Virus record (IMG/VR): IMGVR_UViG_3300044492_000105
Location: 1 to 29,359 of that record
Source of the DNA: a virus
Strand: one strand, 5' to 3'
DNA: 29,359 nt
The translations under genes and the position numbers were made by a program. A model generated the notes under the pieces. It was not told the DNA's origin, searched no databases, and saw nothing but the letters and a program-made list of their open reading frames with translations. Positions 23,117 through 28,965 of this stretch are shown here, one piece after another; within the stretch, counting starts at the first letter, position 1; the number at the start of each line of letters is the position of its first letter.

Positions 23117-23859
23117 GGGAAAAGTCCTCCATCATCGAAAGCCGCTGCGGCATGGCCCTGATGCTTGTTGTTGAAGGCCGTGCACTCGGTCTTGCGGACG
23201 CACCAGCGGCAATGCACGCCCGCGTTCTCTGTGGTGTCGCCTGCCTTGATGCGCTGGACGGCGGGTACGACTGTTTGAGCCCGCCACGACTTCAACCCGC
23301 GCAGCGTCGTGACGTGCGAGCGCAGCGGCGTGCCCCCAGCGCGGGGCTGGCAGATGGTCAGGGTGACGCTGGTAGACGGGGCCTTTGCATCGACGTGATC
23401 CGCCAGCGCCAGCGCGTACAGTTTCAGTTGCGGCGTGTCAGGCTCGACGGCAACCCCCTTGCCGAATTTGAGATCGACGACGTGAAGCTCCCAGTGTTCG
23501 GTCTGGACGCCGCAGTCGAGGGTGCCCCAGACCATGTTGAAGGTCTGCGGGACGACGAGGCGTTTTTCGAGAAAGACCCGGGCCCCCGGTACCGCCATAA
23601 GGCTCTGGACGTGGGTCACGTAGGGATTGAGGGCCCGGCACATGCCGGGGCTCACGACGTACTCGTCGCCCTCGACGGTGACTTTGTCGGGCAGGAAGAT
23701 ATCTCCCTTCAGGGTCATCTCGGCAACCTGATGCGCCGCCGTGCCTTCTTTGGCGTATTTCGACGAAGGGCGGACCATGTCCTTCGTCATGGTGACGCTG
23801 GCGGGGCACGCCAGCCACATCGCGGCGGAAGACGGCGAACACGCAGCATGCTGCCCCAT
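23113..23859 (-). CDS. DUF2800 RecB/Cas4-like nuclease
   Basis: The 248-residue product (ATG at 23859) fits the DUF2800 family. HAACSPSSAAMWLACP and KEGTAAHQVAE open the protein, WGTLDC holds Asp115, and VVDLKFGKG supplies Asp129 and Lys131, together a PD-(D/E)XK-type active site. The C-terminal HCRWCVRKTEC with the early Cys18 could hold an iron-sulfur cluster as in Cas4/AddB-type nucleases (three or four Cys). It probably resects DNA ends for recombination with the SSB encoded downstream. Family membership is from motif memory; the reaction is inferred. Confidence 0.78.
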   Translation of the reverse strand: MGQHAACSPSSAAMWLACPASVTMTKDMVRPSSKYAKEGTAAHQVAEMTLKGDIFLPDKVTVEGDEYVVSPGMCRALNPYVTHVQSLMAVPGARVFLEKRLVVPQTFNMVWGTLDCGVQTEHWELHVVDLKFGKGVAVEPDTPQLKLYALALADHVDAKAPSTSVTLTICQPRAGGTPLRSHVTTLRGLKSWRAQTVVPAVQRIKAGDTTENAGVHCRWCVRKTECTAFNNKHQGHAAAAFDDGGLFP

Positions 23860-23905
23860 CAAAGCGCCCCCAGTTTCTTAATAGCGCAAACGCGCCGTCG
23901 GGCGC

Positions 23906-24256
23906 TCACCGGCACCTCCACGAACGCCCGCCGTTGGTTTCGACGCGGCGCTTGCCGTGGCGAGCGCAGATGTCGGCGACCGGCTTCATCTTCTCCAGTT
24001 GCGCTTCGGGCGTTGCCGCCACCGGCAGCGTCACCGTGACCCGCTCGGTCTTGACCGGGTTGGAGAAAGGCGTCTCGTTGGAGACATCGATCATGCGGTT
24101 GTTGCCGACCATCGAGTTGCCGTTGAGCTGGTAGGCCCGCTTGAGGGCCCAGATTTTATGCTCTTCGCTCGGGATCACCGGGAAGGCATAGGCGGTCTGG
24201 TCGTCCTCCGCGAAAGCGGGGGACGCCAGCAGGGCGAGGACTAGGAGGGCCCTCAC
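23906..24256 (-). CDS. Secreted or periplasmic protein, unknown function
   Basis: A 116-residue protein starting at GTG in a GTGA overlap with the upstream gene, with AAGGGGG as binding site. The first 17 residues, MRALLVLALLASPAFAEDD, are a textbook Sec signal peptide with an AFA cleavage site. The mature part (IPSEEHKIWALKRAYQLNGN ... VDICARHGKRR) is about 100 residues with two Cys and a basic end. It is odd among replication genes: an early exported phage protein might act on the envelope (superinfection exclusion, receptor masking), but no family is recognised. Confidence 0.65.
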   Translation of the reverse strand: MRALLVLALLASPAFAEDDQTAYAFPVIPSEEHKIWALKRAYQLNGNSMVGNNRMIDVSNETPFSNPVKTERVTVTLPVAATPEAQLEKMKPVADICARHGKRRVETNGGRSWRCR

Positions 24257-24852
24257 GTCAAAGCCCCCTTCGCGATCGCTTCGCTGATCGGGACGAAGGC
24301 GTCCGGGGGAAGCTCCCGGAAGCTCTTCGCGCCGTTGCCAAAGCGGGAGAGCAATTCGAACACTTCCGCCTGATGCCCGTTCGCGTAGGCGTCTTGCAGG
24401 TCCGCGATGGTCTTCTGGCGGATTTTGACCATTTCGGCAGGGTCCACCGGTTCGGCGGCCTTCGCCTTCGCCGCCTTGGGCGCGGGTTTGTCCACAGGGG
24501 CCTCGGCAGGGGCCGCTGCGGCGGCGGCTTTCGCCGCTTTGTTGGCGTCCCGCTTGGCGCGCATCTTCGCCATGCGCTCTTTCATCTCGGCTTTTTCCGG
24601 GGAGATATCCACGGGTTTATCCACCGGCTTGTCCACCGGCTTGTCCACAGGCAGATCATCCTCAAGCTCGCCGAAGACGTCAGGGCCCGGGCCCTGCATC
24701 GAGGCCCCCGGGATGTCCTTGAGTGCCGGACCGACGGATTTAAATTCGTCGATCTTCGTCGCTTGACGGCGCGACATGTTGGTGCTGGCGAGCAGGGCTT
24801 CCATCTGGGCGTAGATGTCGTGGATGCTTTCGCCTTCGAACGTGATCTTCAT
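24253..24852 (-). CDS. Linker-rich protein with VDKP repeats, unknown function
   Basis: A 199-residue protein. Residues 1-65 form a small N-terminal helical part (MKITFEGESIHDIYAQMEAL). Residues about 69-85 hold a VDKP repeat encoded by 12-base units (near 24609-24653), then a Lys/Ala-rich helix (MAKMRAKRDANKAAKAAAAA) and another VDKPAPKAAK linker. The C-terminal region, ADLQDAYANGHQAEVFELLS then FGNGAKSFRELPPDAF, resembles a domain I have seen in several phage replication-cluster proteins of unknown role. It overlaps both neighbours by ATGA or GTGA. Possibly a bridging or SSB-partner protein. Confidence 0.65.
   Translation of the reverse strand: MKITFEGESIHDIYAQMEALLASTNMSRRQATKIDEFKSVGPALKDIPGASMQGPGPDVFGELEDDLPVDKPVDKPVDKPVDISPEKAEMKERMAKMRAKRDANKAAKAAAAAAPAEAPVDKPAPKAAKAKAAEPVDPAEMVKIRQKTIADLQDAYANGHQAEVFELLSRFGNGAKSFRELPPDAFVPISEAIAKGALT
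24609..24653 (-). repeat. Tandem 12-base repeats encoding VDKP
   Basis: Nearly identical 12-base units (GTGGACAAGCCG type on the minus strand), four in a row, encode VDKP-VDKP-VDKP-VDI in the linker-rich protein. They likely arose by slippage and could vary in number. Confidence 0.7.
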
Positions 24853-25079
24853 TGCGTGTCTCCAATTATGGTTTCGGGGATTTTGGTGCGGGCGGCATTG
24901 ACGACGTTCTTGGTCTTGACCGCCATGACGCCCATCGACGGGGAGAATATCGACTTGTACTCCAGCACGTTGCGCAGATCATGCGGGGGCTCGCGGTCGA
25001 ACTGGACATAGTAGGAATGCTGCGGGTCGTTTGTCGTCACCTTGATGGTGAGCAGTTTGGGGTCTTTGGGTTCAGGCAC
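24849..25079 (-). CDS. Small protein after the helicase, unknown function
   Basis: I start this gene at GTG 25079 (VPEPKDPKLLTIKVTTNDPQ), where AAGGAG lies eight bases upstream; the longer open frame upstream only covers the helicase gene. The 76-residue product has mixed strands and a conserved-looking part SYYVQFDREPPHDLRNVLEY then FSPSMGVMAVKTKNVVNAAR. It overlaps the helicase stop by eight bases and the next gene by ATGA. No family is recognised; the coupling suggests a partner of the helicase or of the linker-rich protein. Confidence 0.58.
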   Translation of the reverse strand: MPEPKDPKLLTIKVTTNDPQHSYYVQFDREPPHDLRNVLEYKSIFSPSMGVMAVKTKNVVNAARTKIPETIIGDTQ

Positions 25080-26451
25080 TTTTTGCTTCTCCTTGCTGGT
25101 CGAACAGTTGGGTGAACTCGCGGGCCTTGCGGACCAAGAGGGAATTGATGAGGTCGTCAACGGTCCCGGCGGCGGAGAGCATCCGCGCCACCACGCCGTC
25201 TTTCTGGCCAATCCTGTGCACGCGGCACGCCGCTTGGGCGTTGTCCATCGGGGTCCACGAACTCTCGACGAAAATCACATCGGAGCACTTGCAGCGGGGC
25301 CCCACGAGCGTGATCGCGGTGCCTGCTGCCTGAATGTTGCCGATGAATACGCGGCACTTGGGATCAGTCAGGAACTTATCGACGGCCTGCTCACGCTCGC
25401 GGGGGTTGGTCTTGCCGGTCAGCACCGCCGGGGAAAAAGCGGCGAGGTTCTGGGACAAAGAGGCAATGACTTCGGCGTGGTGCGCGAACACCAGCACCTT
25501 GCGGTCAGGCGGCAGGTTTTCAAGCATATCAACGATATACTCGAAAGCCCCGCGCAGCTTCGCCATCCCCAGCATCCGCCGCAGCGACATCAGCGCGACG
25601 CTTTTGTCCAGCGAAGCGAGGGCGGCGGTGAGGACGTCGAGCCCTGCGGTCGCGCCCTTGTCGGCGAACAGGGTCGTGATGGTCTTCTCCAGCACCTCGA
25701 TGTCGTTGCCAGTCAGGGCGCTCTTGTCGAGCGGGATCGGGATTTGGTCCCAGAGGATCGGCGGCAGGTCCTTGAATACTTCCTCTTTTCGGACCCGATA
25801 CATGAAGGGGGCGATCAACGTCTTGAGTTGATCTAGGTTCTTCGAGCCTTCCACTACACGTATTGGCCGGGACTGCCCGAAATACTTGTGGCTAACCTTG
25901 CAGAACCTTTCCTCGTAGTCGGCGCGGGTCATCTTCATGCCCTGCGGCCAGCAGATCGAGAGCAGGGTGTAGAGGTCGCCCGCGTGGTTGCGCATGGGGG
26001 TGCCGGAGAGGGGGGTGATATCCCCCAGCTTCGGCGCGGCGCGGCGCAGGGCTTTCACCCGGTTGGTGTCCACGGCGTTGTAGGCATGGGCCTCGTCGAT
26101 CGCGGTCATGTCGAAGGGGACGCCGAGAATGAGCGCCGCCGGGATCGGGCCGTTGGTCTGGGACATGAGCCCGTGGGAAACGATGAAGAACTGCGCCGGG
26201 CGGGTTAGGTCCGAAGCCTTCTCGACGACGATGAACGTGGCCCCGGGGGCCCAGAGGCCGATTTCCCGTTTCCAGACCAGCTTTGCACTGGCGGGGCAGA
26301 GGATCAGGACCCGCCGGGCCCTGCGGACAAGGACCGCCTCGATAAAGGTCCTCGTCTTGCCGATGCCCATGTCGAGCGCCAGATAGGTCGGGACCTTCTC
26401 GGCGATGCGCATCGCGCCCGTGTGCTGGTGGGGAAAGAGGGGCTTGCTCAC
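25072..26451 (-). CDS. SNF2-family (superfamily 2) DEAD/DEAH-box helicase
   Basis: A 459-residue protein starting GTG at 26451, in a GTGA overlap with the small upstream gene. It has the motif series of an SF2 helicase: Q-motif-like FPHQ, Walker A LDMGIGKT (residues 26-33), motif Ia LILCPASAKLVWKRE, DEAH (119-122), SGTPMRN (about 149-155), and in the second lobe KVLVFAHHAEV, NIQAAGTAITLVG and ARG-rich motif VI QAACRVHRIGQ (Snf2 type). It would use ATP to move along or remodel DNA in replication or recombination. It is shorter than cellular Snf2 proteins, as phage versions usually are. Its ribosome binding site lies inside a predicted RNA hairpin. Confidence 0.88.
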   Translation of the reverse strand: MSKPLFPHQHTGAMRIAEKVPTYLALDMGIGKTRTFIEAVLVRRARRVLILCPASAKLVWKREIGLWAPGATFIVVEKASDLTRPAQFFIVSHGLMSQTNGPIPAALILGVPFDMTAIDEAHAYNAVDTNRVKALRRAAPKLGDITPLSGTPMRNHAGDLYTLLSICWPQGMKMTRADYEERFCKVSHKYFGQSRPIRVVEGSKNLDQLKTLIAPFMYRVRKEEVFKDLPPILWDQIPIPLDKSALTGNDIEVLEKTITTLFADKGATAGLDVLTAALASLDKSVALMSLRRMLGMAKLRGAFEYIVDMLENLPPDRKVLVFAHHAEVIASLSQNLAAFSPAVLTGKTNPREREQAVDKFLTDPKCRVFIGNIQAAGTAITLVGPRCKCSDVIFVESSWTPMDNAQAACRVHRIGQKDGVVARMLSAAGTVDDLINSLLVRKAREFTQLFDQQGEAKSA

Positions 26452-26585
26452 GGCGCTATTCTCCGCTGTTGCTCGTGCGCTATCCGCTGAGCTAGGAGCG
26501 CACGAATAGCGGAAAGTTCAACCCAACAAGCGAAAAGCATAATCGCGACGACCATCAGGCACATCAAGGATAAGGTGTTCGTCAC
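26448..26585 (-). CDS. Small single-helix membrane protein
   Basis: A 45-residue gene read on the minus strand from GTG 26585 directly after the upstream TAA (TAAGTG), with GGGGTG upstream. The residues TLSLMCLMVVAIMLFACWVE form one hydrophobic helix, followed by a basic Arg/Gln-rich tail (RALLAQRIAHEQQRRIAP). The stop TGA overlaps the helicase start GTG. Its 3' half carries the inverted repeat at 26454-26511. Too short to assign; coupling at both ends supports it. Confidence 0.5.
   Translation of the reverse strand: MTNTLSLMCLMVVAIMLFACWVELSAIRALLAQRIAHEQQRRIAP
26454..26511 (-). promoter_or_regulatory. Imperfect inverted repeat around the helicase ribosome binding site
   Basis: The right arm (AGCGCACGAATAGCG, 26497-26511) pairs with two left pieces, CGTGCGCT (26474-26481) and CGCTATT (26454-26460), with 13 unpaired bases between them (26461-26473) and a 15-base loop. 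In the leftward mRNA the helicase GGAG site is in that bulge and GTG lies just after the stem. Possible translation control. Confidence 0.45.
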
Positions 26586-26792
26586 TTAGTCACCCCGATG
26601 TTTCGACGAAGCCGGGGATGACTTTTGCTTTAGTCGATCCCAAACAAAAGCAAGAAATTGCCGCTTGAAGTTGAATGAATTGGCAATTTGATCGACGGCC
26701 CAATCTAGGCCGAGGAAAATACCGACCGAACCACACGCAGCCCACGCAGCAACCCCGGACCACCAAAGAAAGCTATCCATTGGTCCCGCCAT
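26586..26792 (-). CDS. Small membrane protein, unknown function
   Basis: A 68-residue protein. A hydrophobic helix (SFLWWSGVAAWAACGSVGIF) at residues 7-26 is followed by a short helical, basic end (FNFKRQFLAFVWDRLKQKSS). The ATG at 26792 overlaps the end of the upstream gene; a second ATG (26780) four codons on is possible. No clear ribosome binding site, so coupling is likely. With the next gene it forms a pair of small membrane proteins in front of the helicase. The pair could be early envelope or holin-type proteins; no evidence decides. Confidence 0.58.
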   Translation of the reverse strand: MAGPMDSFLWWSGVAAWAACGSVGIFLGLDWAVDQIANSFNFKRQFLAFVWDRLKQKSSPASSKHRGD

Positions 26793-26997
26793 TCTTTGAG
26801 GAAGCCGCCACGATTGAGAGATGTGGGCGCGTGACCGAGGTGGTGCGCGGCTTAACTTCCCTGATCTTCACCGGACCGTCCTGTTCATAGATGGCCGCAT
26901 AGTGCATGATTTCTTTCATGGCGGACTTTCGGTCGGCACAATCAACCGCGGCGACCAGCATCCCGTCTTGCCAAAGTTGAAATCTATACTGTGTCAT
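26773..26997 (-). CDS. Small conserved-type phage protein
   Basis: The frame is open further upstream, but the start is taken at ATG 26997 (MTQYRFQLWQDGMLVAAVDC), which overlaps the upstream stop by ATGA and has GGGGGA nine bases before it. The 74-residue protein begins with a strand and helix pattern QYRFQLWQDG then DRKSAMKEIMHYAAIYEQDG, a form seen in many tiny phage proteins of unknown role, and ends in a disordered Ser/Asn tail. Confidence 0.6.
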   Translation of the reverse strand: MTQYRFQLWQDGMLVAAVDCADRKSAMKEIMHYAAIYEQDGPVKIREVKPRTTSVTRPHLSIVAASSKNGGTNG

Positions 26998-27167
26998 TTG
27001 GCGGTCCCCCGATCCTGCGAAGGAAGCTGTGATGCGCGGCGCAGTTCTTCCATCTCTTCTTTGGTGTAATGCCCCTGCCATCGATCCTTGACCGGGCGTC
27101 GGGTCACGCAGTAGTCAGCGCAGAGGCCGTCGTATCCGCATCTGTCGCAGATGTAGTGGCCGCTCAT
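26994..27167 (-). CDS. Small four-cysteine zinc-finger-like protein
   Basis: A 57-residue gene, start ATG 27167 and stop TGA overlapping the next start. The protein begins MSGHYICDRCGYDGLCADYC: four Cys in a C-x2-C-x5-C-x3-C pattern, suitable for one zinc ion. The remainder (RRPVKDRWQGHYTKEEMEEL) is basic then helical. It is one of three adjacent small Cys-rich genes. DNA or RNA binding is possible, but no target is known. Confidence 0.62.
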   Translation of the reverse strand: MSGHYICDRCGYDGLCADYCVTRRPVKDRWQGHYTKEEMEELRRASQLPSQDRGTAK

Positions 27168-27355
27168 GTCGCGCCCTCCGTGGAGGTCACCGTGTAGCCG
27201 TTAGCTTCCAGTAACCGTTTGGCGTCGCGCAACGCCTTGTTAAGAGCGTTGGCTGCGGTCAATTCGTGCGACATCCGGCAGACGTGGCAGATCGAGTTGG
27301 GATCGGCCTTCTGATGGTTGCACGGCGAGGCCGCAGACAGACATCCATCAATCAT
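27164..27355 (-). CDS. Small Cys/His-rich protein with C-terminal helix
   Basis: The 63-residue protein starts at ATG 27355; the longer frame upstream overlaps the zinc-ribbon gene and is not used. It holds C-x6-C-x-H then, after nine residues, C-x2-C (CLSAASPCNH, ICHVCRMSHE), enough ligands for a zinc site, followed by a helix LNKALRDAKRLLEANGYTVT. It overlaps both neighbours by a few bases. No family recognised. Confidence 0.6.
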   Translation of the reverse strand: MIDGCLSAASPCNHQKADPNSICHVCRMSHELTAANALNKALRDAKRLLEANGYTVTSTEGAT

Positions 27356-27557
27356 GGCTGTTGCCCTCCGTTTCCTCGTTGAAGTCGTTGGCGGTGTTGA
27401 GACATCTGCGGCAGGTGATGGTGTATCCGCCGTCGGAGGGTTCCAGCCGCGCGTCACGATTGACCGGGAAGGTTACAACCGTGTGCCGGTAGCTGTTGCA
27501 GCGTTTGCACAGAATGCGGAACTTGGGGTTTCTGCCGTCGCTTTGCCCTTGGGTCAC
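27348..27557 (-). CDS. Small zinc-ribbon-like protein
   Basis: A 69-residue protein starting GTG 27557, in a GTGA overlap with the resolvase stop, with CGGAGA upstream. Two CxxC pairs (ILCKRCNS and ITCRRCLN) are separated by 29 residues of strand-like sequence (TVVTFPVNRDARLEPSDGGY), the layout of a zinc ribbon. The tail is acidic. Might bind nucleic acid or a partner enzyme such as the resolvase upstream. Confidence 0.65.
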   Translation of the reverse strand: MTQGQSDGRNPKFRILCKRCNSYRHTVVTFPVNRDARLEPSDGGYTITCRRCLNTANDFNEETEGNSHD

Positions 27558-28036
27558 GCGAAAATCTCCGGAGTGTTACGGCCCTGCGCGCCCCGCACCC
27601 AGTACCAGTCCCCTATCAGCAGGGCCTCGGCACGGTCGGCGTCCTTGTGCCGGTCGAGGTGGCGGTTGAGGCCCGGCCACTTCCGGATCGCCAGTTCCCG
27701 GCTGGGTTCCTTGTCCTTGCCCCGGAGCCCGTGAAAGGCTTTCCACTGGGTAGGGGCTACAAGCGTCAGCGGGAGCCTCAGGGCCCCGCAAACGCCGTGG
27801 ATGATGCCGACGCCCATGCCGAATTTAAACGTACTGGAGAGGCCCTGTAGGGGCATGGCGTGGACGTTCTCGACCACGGCATGTTCCACCTTCATGTCTT
27901 GGAGGGCGTGGGCGAAGGCGGTGCTGTCGAGCATCCCATTAACGGTTCTTATATCGTCCACGAATACGGGGGTACCGTCGTGAAAGACGGCAACCGCCGC
28001 GTGGACGGAACCGGGGTCGATGGCGGCGAAGATCAT
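27554..28036 (-). CDS. RuvC-like Holliday junction resolvase
   Basis: Start taken at ATG 28036 (ATGA overlap with the upstream stop); upstream codons of the frame are GC-rich shadow. The 160-residue protein has the RuvC arrangement: IFAAIDPGSVHAAVAVF with Asp7, AVVENVHAM with Glu56, the region SSTFKFGMGVGIIHGVCGAL, TQWKAFHGL and a last acidic cluster HKDADRAEALLIGDW (Asp132/Asp134). This RNase H-fold enzyme would cut Holliday junctions or branched DNA before packaging. It fits the recombination set with the DUF2800 nuclease, SSB and helicase. Confidence 0.82.
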   Translation of the reverse strand: MIFAAIDPGSVHAAVAVFHDGTPVFVDDIRTVNGMLDSTAFAHALQDMKVEHAVVENVHAMPLQGLSSTFKFGMGVGIIHGVCGALRLPLTLVAPTQWKAFHGLRGKDKEPSRELAIRKWPGLNRHLDRHKDADRAEALLIGDWYWVRGAQGRNTPEIFA

Positions 28037-28281
28037 TTGAGGGCCTCGCGTGCGATTTCGCCGACGCCCTCGACGACGTGGCGCATACAGCTTGCGGAGA
28101 CGGCGTCGAGCGTGATGCCGCCCGCCTCCAGCAGGGCACGGGCCTTTTTCAGGTCCGGTTCCGGGAAGATGTCGAGCGGGTAGGCTTCGGCCCAACTGGC
28201 GATCTGGTGCAGGGCCTGTTCCAGATCATCGACACGGGCGGCCATCGCAATGTAGGTTTCCGTGATCTCGTCGTCGGTCAT
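28033..28281 (-). CDS. Small acidic helical protein, unknown function
   Basis: An 82-residue protein from ATG 28281 (MTDDEITETYIAMAARVDDL), overlapping the HTH gene stop by ATGA and ending in an ATGA with the resolvase start. Two helical stretches (RVDDLEQALHQIASWAEAYP and LKKARALLEAGGITLDAVSA) and an acidic start are seen. No family recognised. The earlier part of the open frame overlaps the HTH gene and was excluded. Confidence 0.6.
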   Translation of the reverse strand: MTDDEITETYIAMAARVDDLEQALHQIASWAEAYPLDIFPEPDLKKARALLEAGGITLDAVSASCMRHVVEGVGEIAREALK

Positions 28282-28574
28282 TTGCGCTTCCGCCCCTTGT
28301 TGCCCTTGTTCAGCCGGAAGTCCCTGACGAGGGCGTCCATCGGGTTGTCGATCAGGCCCGCGTCTTGGGCGAGCGAAAACAGCGCCGGGGCCCAAGCCCC
28401 GGGAAGGCTGTTGCGCGTCACCCAGCCCTGAACGGTATCAGCGCCCGGCGGGAAGAACCCCTTGGACATGAGCTTCTCGGTCATGGGCCCCACGCCGCCA
28501 AGGCGCTCGATCATGTCCCGCACCTTCCAGACGGGCGGCACGGGGGTAAAGATGGTGCGGTCGCGTTTCGGCAT
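28278..28574 (-). CDS. Small helix-turn-helix-like protein
   Basis: A 98-residue protein with GGAGAA upstream (inside the previous gene's end). The middle DMIERLGGVGPMTEKLMSKG followed by DTVQGWVTRNSLPGAWAPAL resembles a Cro/YdaS-type helix-turn-helix, where the segment after VQGW is the recognition part and LPGAW is the usual turn before the last helix. A basic tail (NKGNKGRKRK) could contact DNA. It may be an early regulator; I see no matching operator. Confidence 0.6.
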   Translation of the reverse strand: MPKRDRTIFTPVPPVWKVRDMIERLGGVGPMTEKLMSKGFFPPGADTVQGWVTRNSLPGAWAPALFSLAQDAGLIDNPMDALVRDFRLNKGNKGRKRK

Positions 28575-28577
28575 TGC

Positions 28578-28850
28578 TCAGTTCTCCACTAGCTTGACGG
28601 TCTTGAAGCTGGTCTTTTTCAGGAAGGGGGCGACGACGGCCTCGCCAAAAGTCTCTTCGAGGGCTTTACGATCGAGCGTCTCGCGGGTGCCGGGGATGAT
28701 GTTGGCGGTGTACTGGTCGCCGTGCAGGTCCGCGCCTTCTTTCAGCAGGAGGTCGCGCAACTCGTCGGCACGGGTGGTGAGGATCTTGATCTCTTCACGC
28801 ACCGCCGAAAGCTCGTCGGCGGGGTGGATGTTGACTAGTTCCTTGGGCAT
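28578..28850 (-). CDS. Coiled-coil protein, first gene of the leftward operon
   Basis: A 90-residue protein from ATG 28850, with GGAGAAACCC directly before it. Residues about 13-45 (ELSAVREEIKILTTRADELR) are a coiled coil; the rest, DLHGDQYTANIIPGTRETLD and FGEAVVAPFLKKTSFKTVKL, fits a small phage protein type with a conserved R-x-T-L-D motif. The upstream codons in frame were excluded because they overlap the promoter. Role unknown; proteins of this type often sit at the start of early phage operons. Confidence 0.68.
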   Translation of the reverse strand: MPKELVNIHPADELSAVREEIKILTTRADELRDLLLKEGADLHGDQYTANIIPGTRETLDRKALEETFGEAVVAPFLKKTSFKTVKLVEN

Positions 28851-28876
28851 GGGTTTCTCCGTTATCGTCGACGGGG

Positions 28877-28904
28877 TTTGTAACACGAAAAAAGCGATAG
28901 TCAA
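28877..28904 (-). promoter_or_regulatory. Sigma70-like promoter for the leftward operon
   Basis: Minus strand: TTGACT (28899-28904), 16 bases, then TACAAA (28877-28882) preceded by TGT, an extended -10. It lies in the divergent gap (28851-28965) about 27 bases upstream of the first leftward start codon. The short inverted pair GGGGTT (28873-28878) and AACCCC (28903-28908) flanks it and might be an operator. Confidence 0.62.
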
Positions 28905-28965
28905 CCCCTTTGTTTCGGCGTAGGGTGATTGTCCGCCCAATCGAGGCGAGACACAGGAGCCGCCC

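Noticed and set aside
23880-23905. Terminator between secreted-protein and nuclease genes (GCGCCGTCGGGCGC)
   Set aside because: The stem is only five base pairs and no T run follows on either strand, so it is unlikely to terminate.
22960-24039. 359-codon plus-strand open frame opposite the nuclease and secreted-protein genes
   Set aside because: The minus strand encodes DUF2800 motifs and a signal peptide in coupled genes; the plus frame is Arg/Ala-rich with no family or start signal.
26463-26510. tRNA-like sequence on the minus strand (TAGCTCAGCGGATAG, like a tRNA-Arg D arm)
   Set aside because: There is no matching acceptor stem, anticodon arm or T arm, and the stretch is inside the imperfect hairpin and a small coding gene. 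Similarity is probably chance or a remnant too short to call.
28866-28965. Promoter for the DNA polymerase gene on the plus strand
   Set aside because: TTGTAA near 28879 and GATAGT near 28895 have a spacing of only about 10-12 bases, too short for sigma70; no other pair was convincing.
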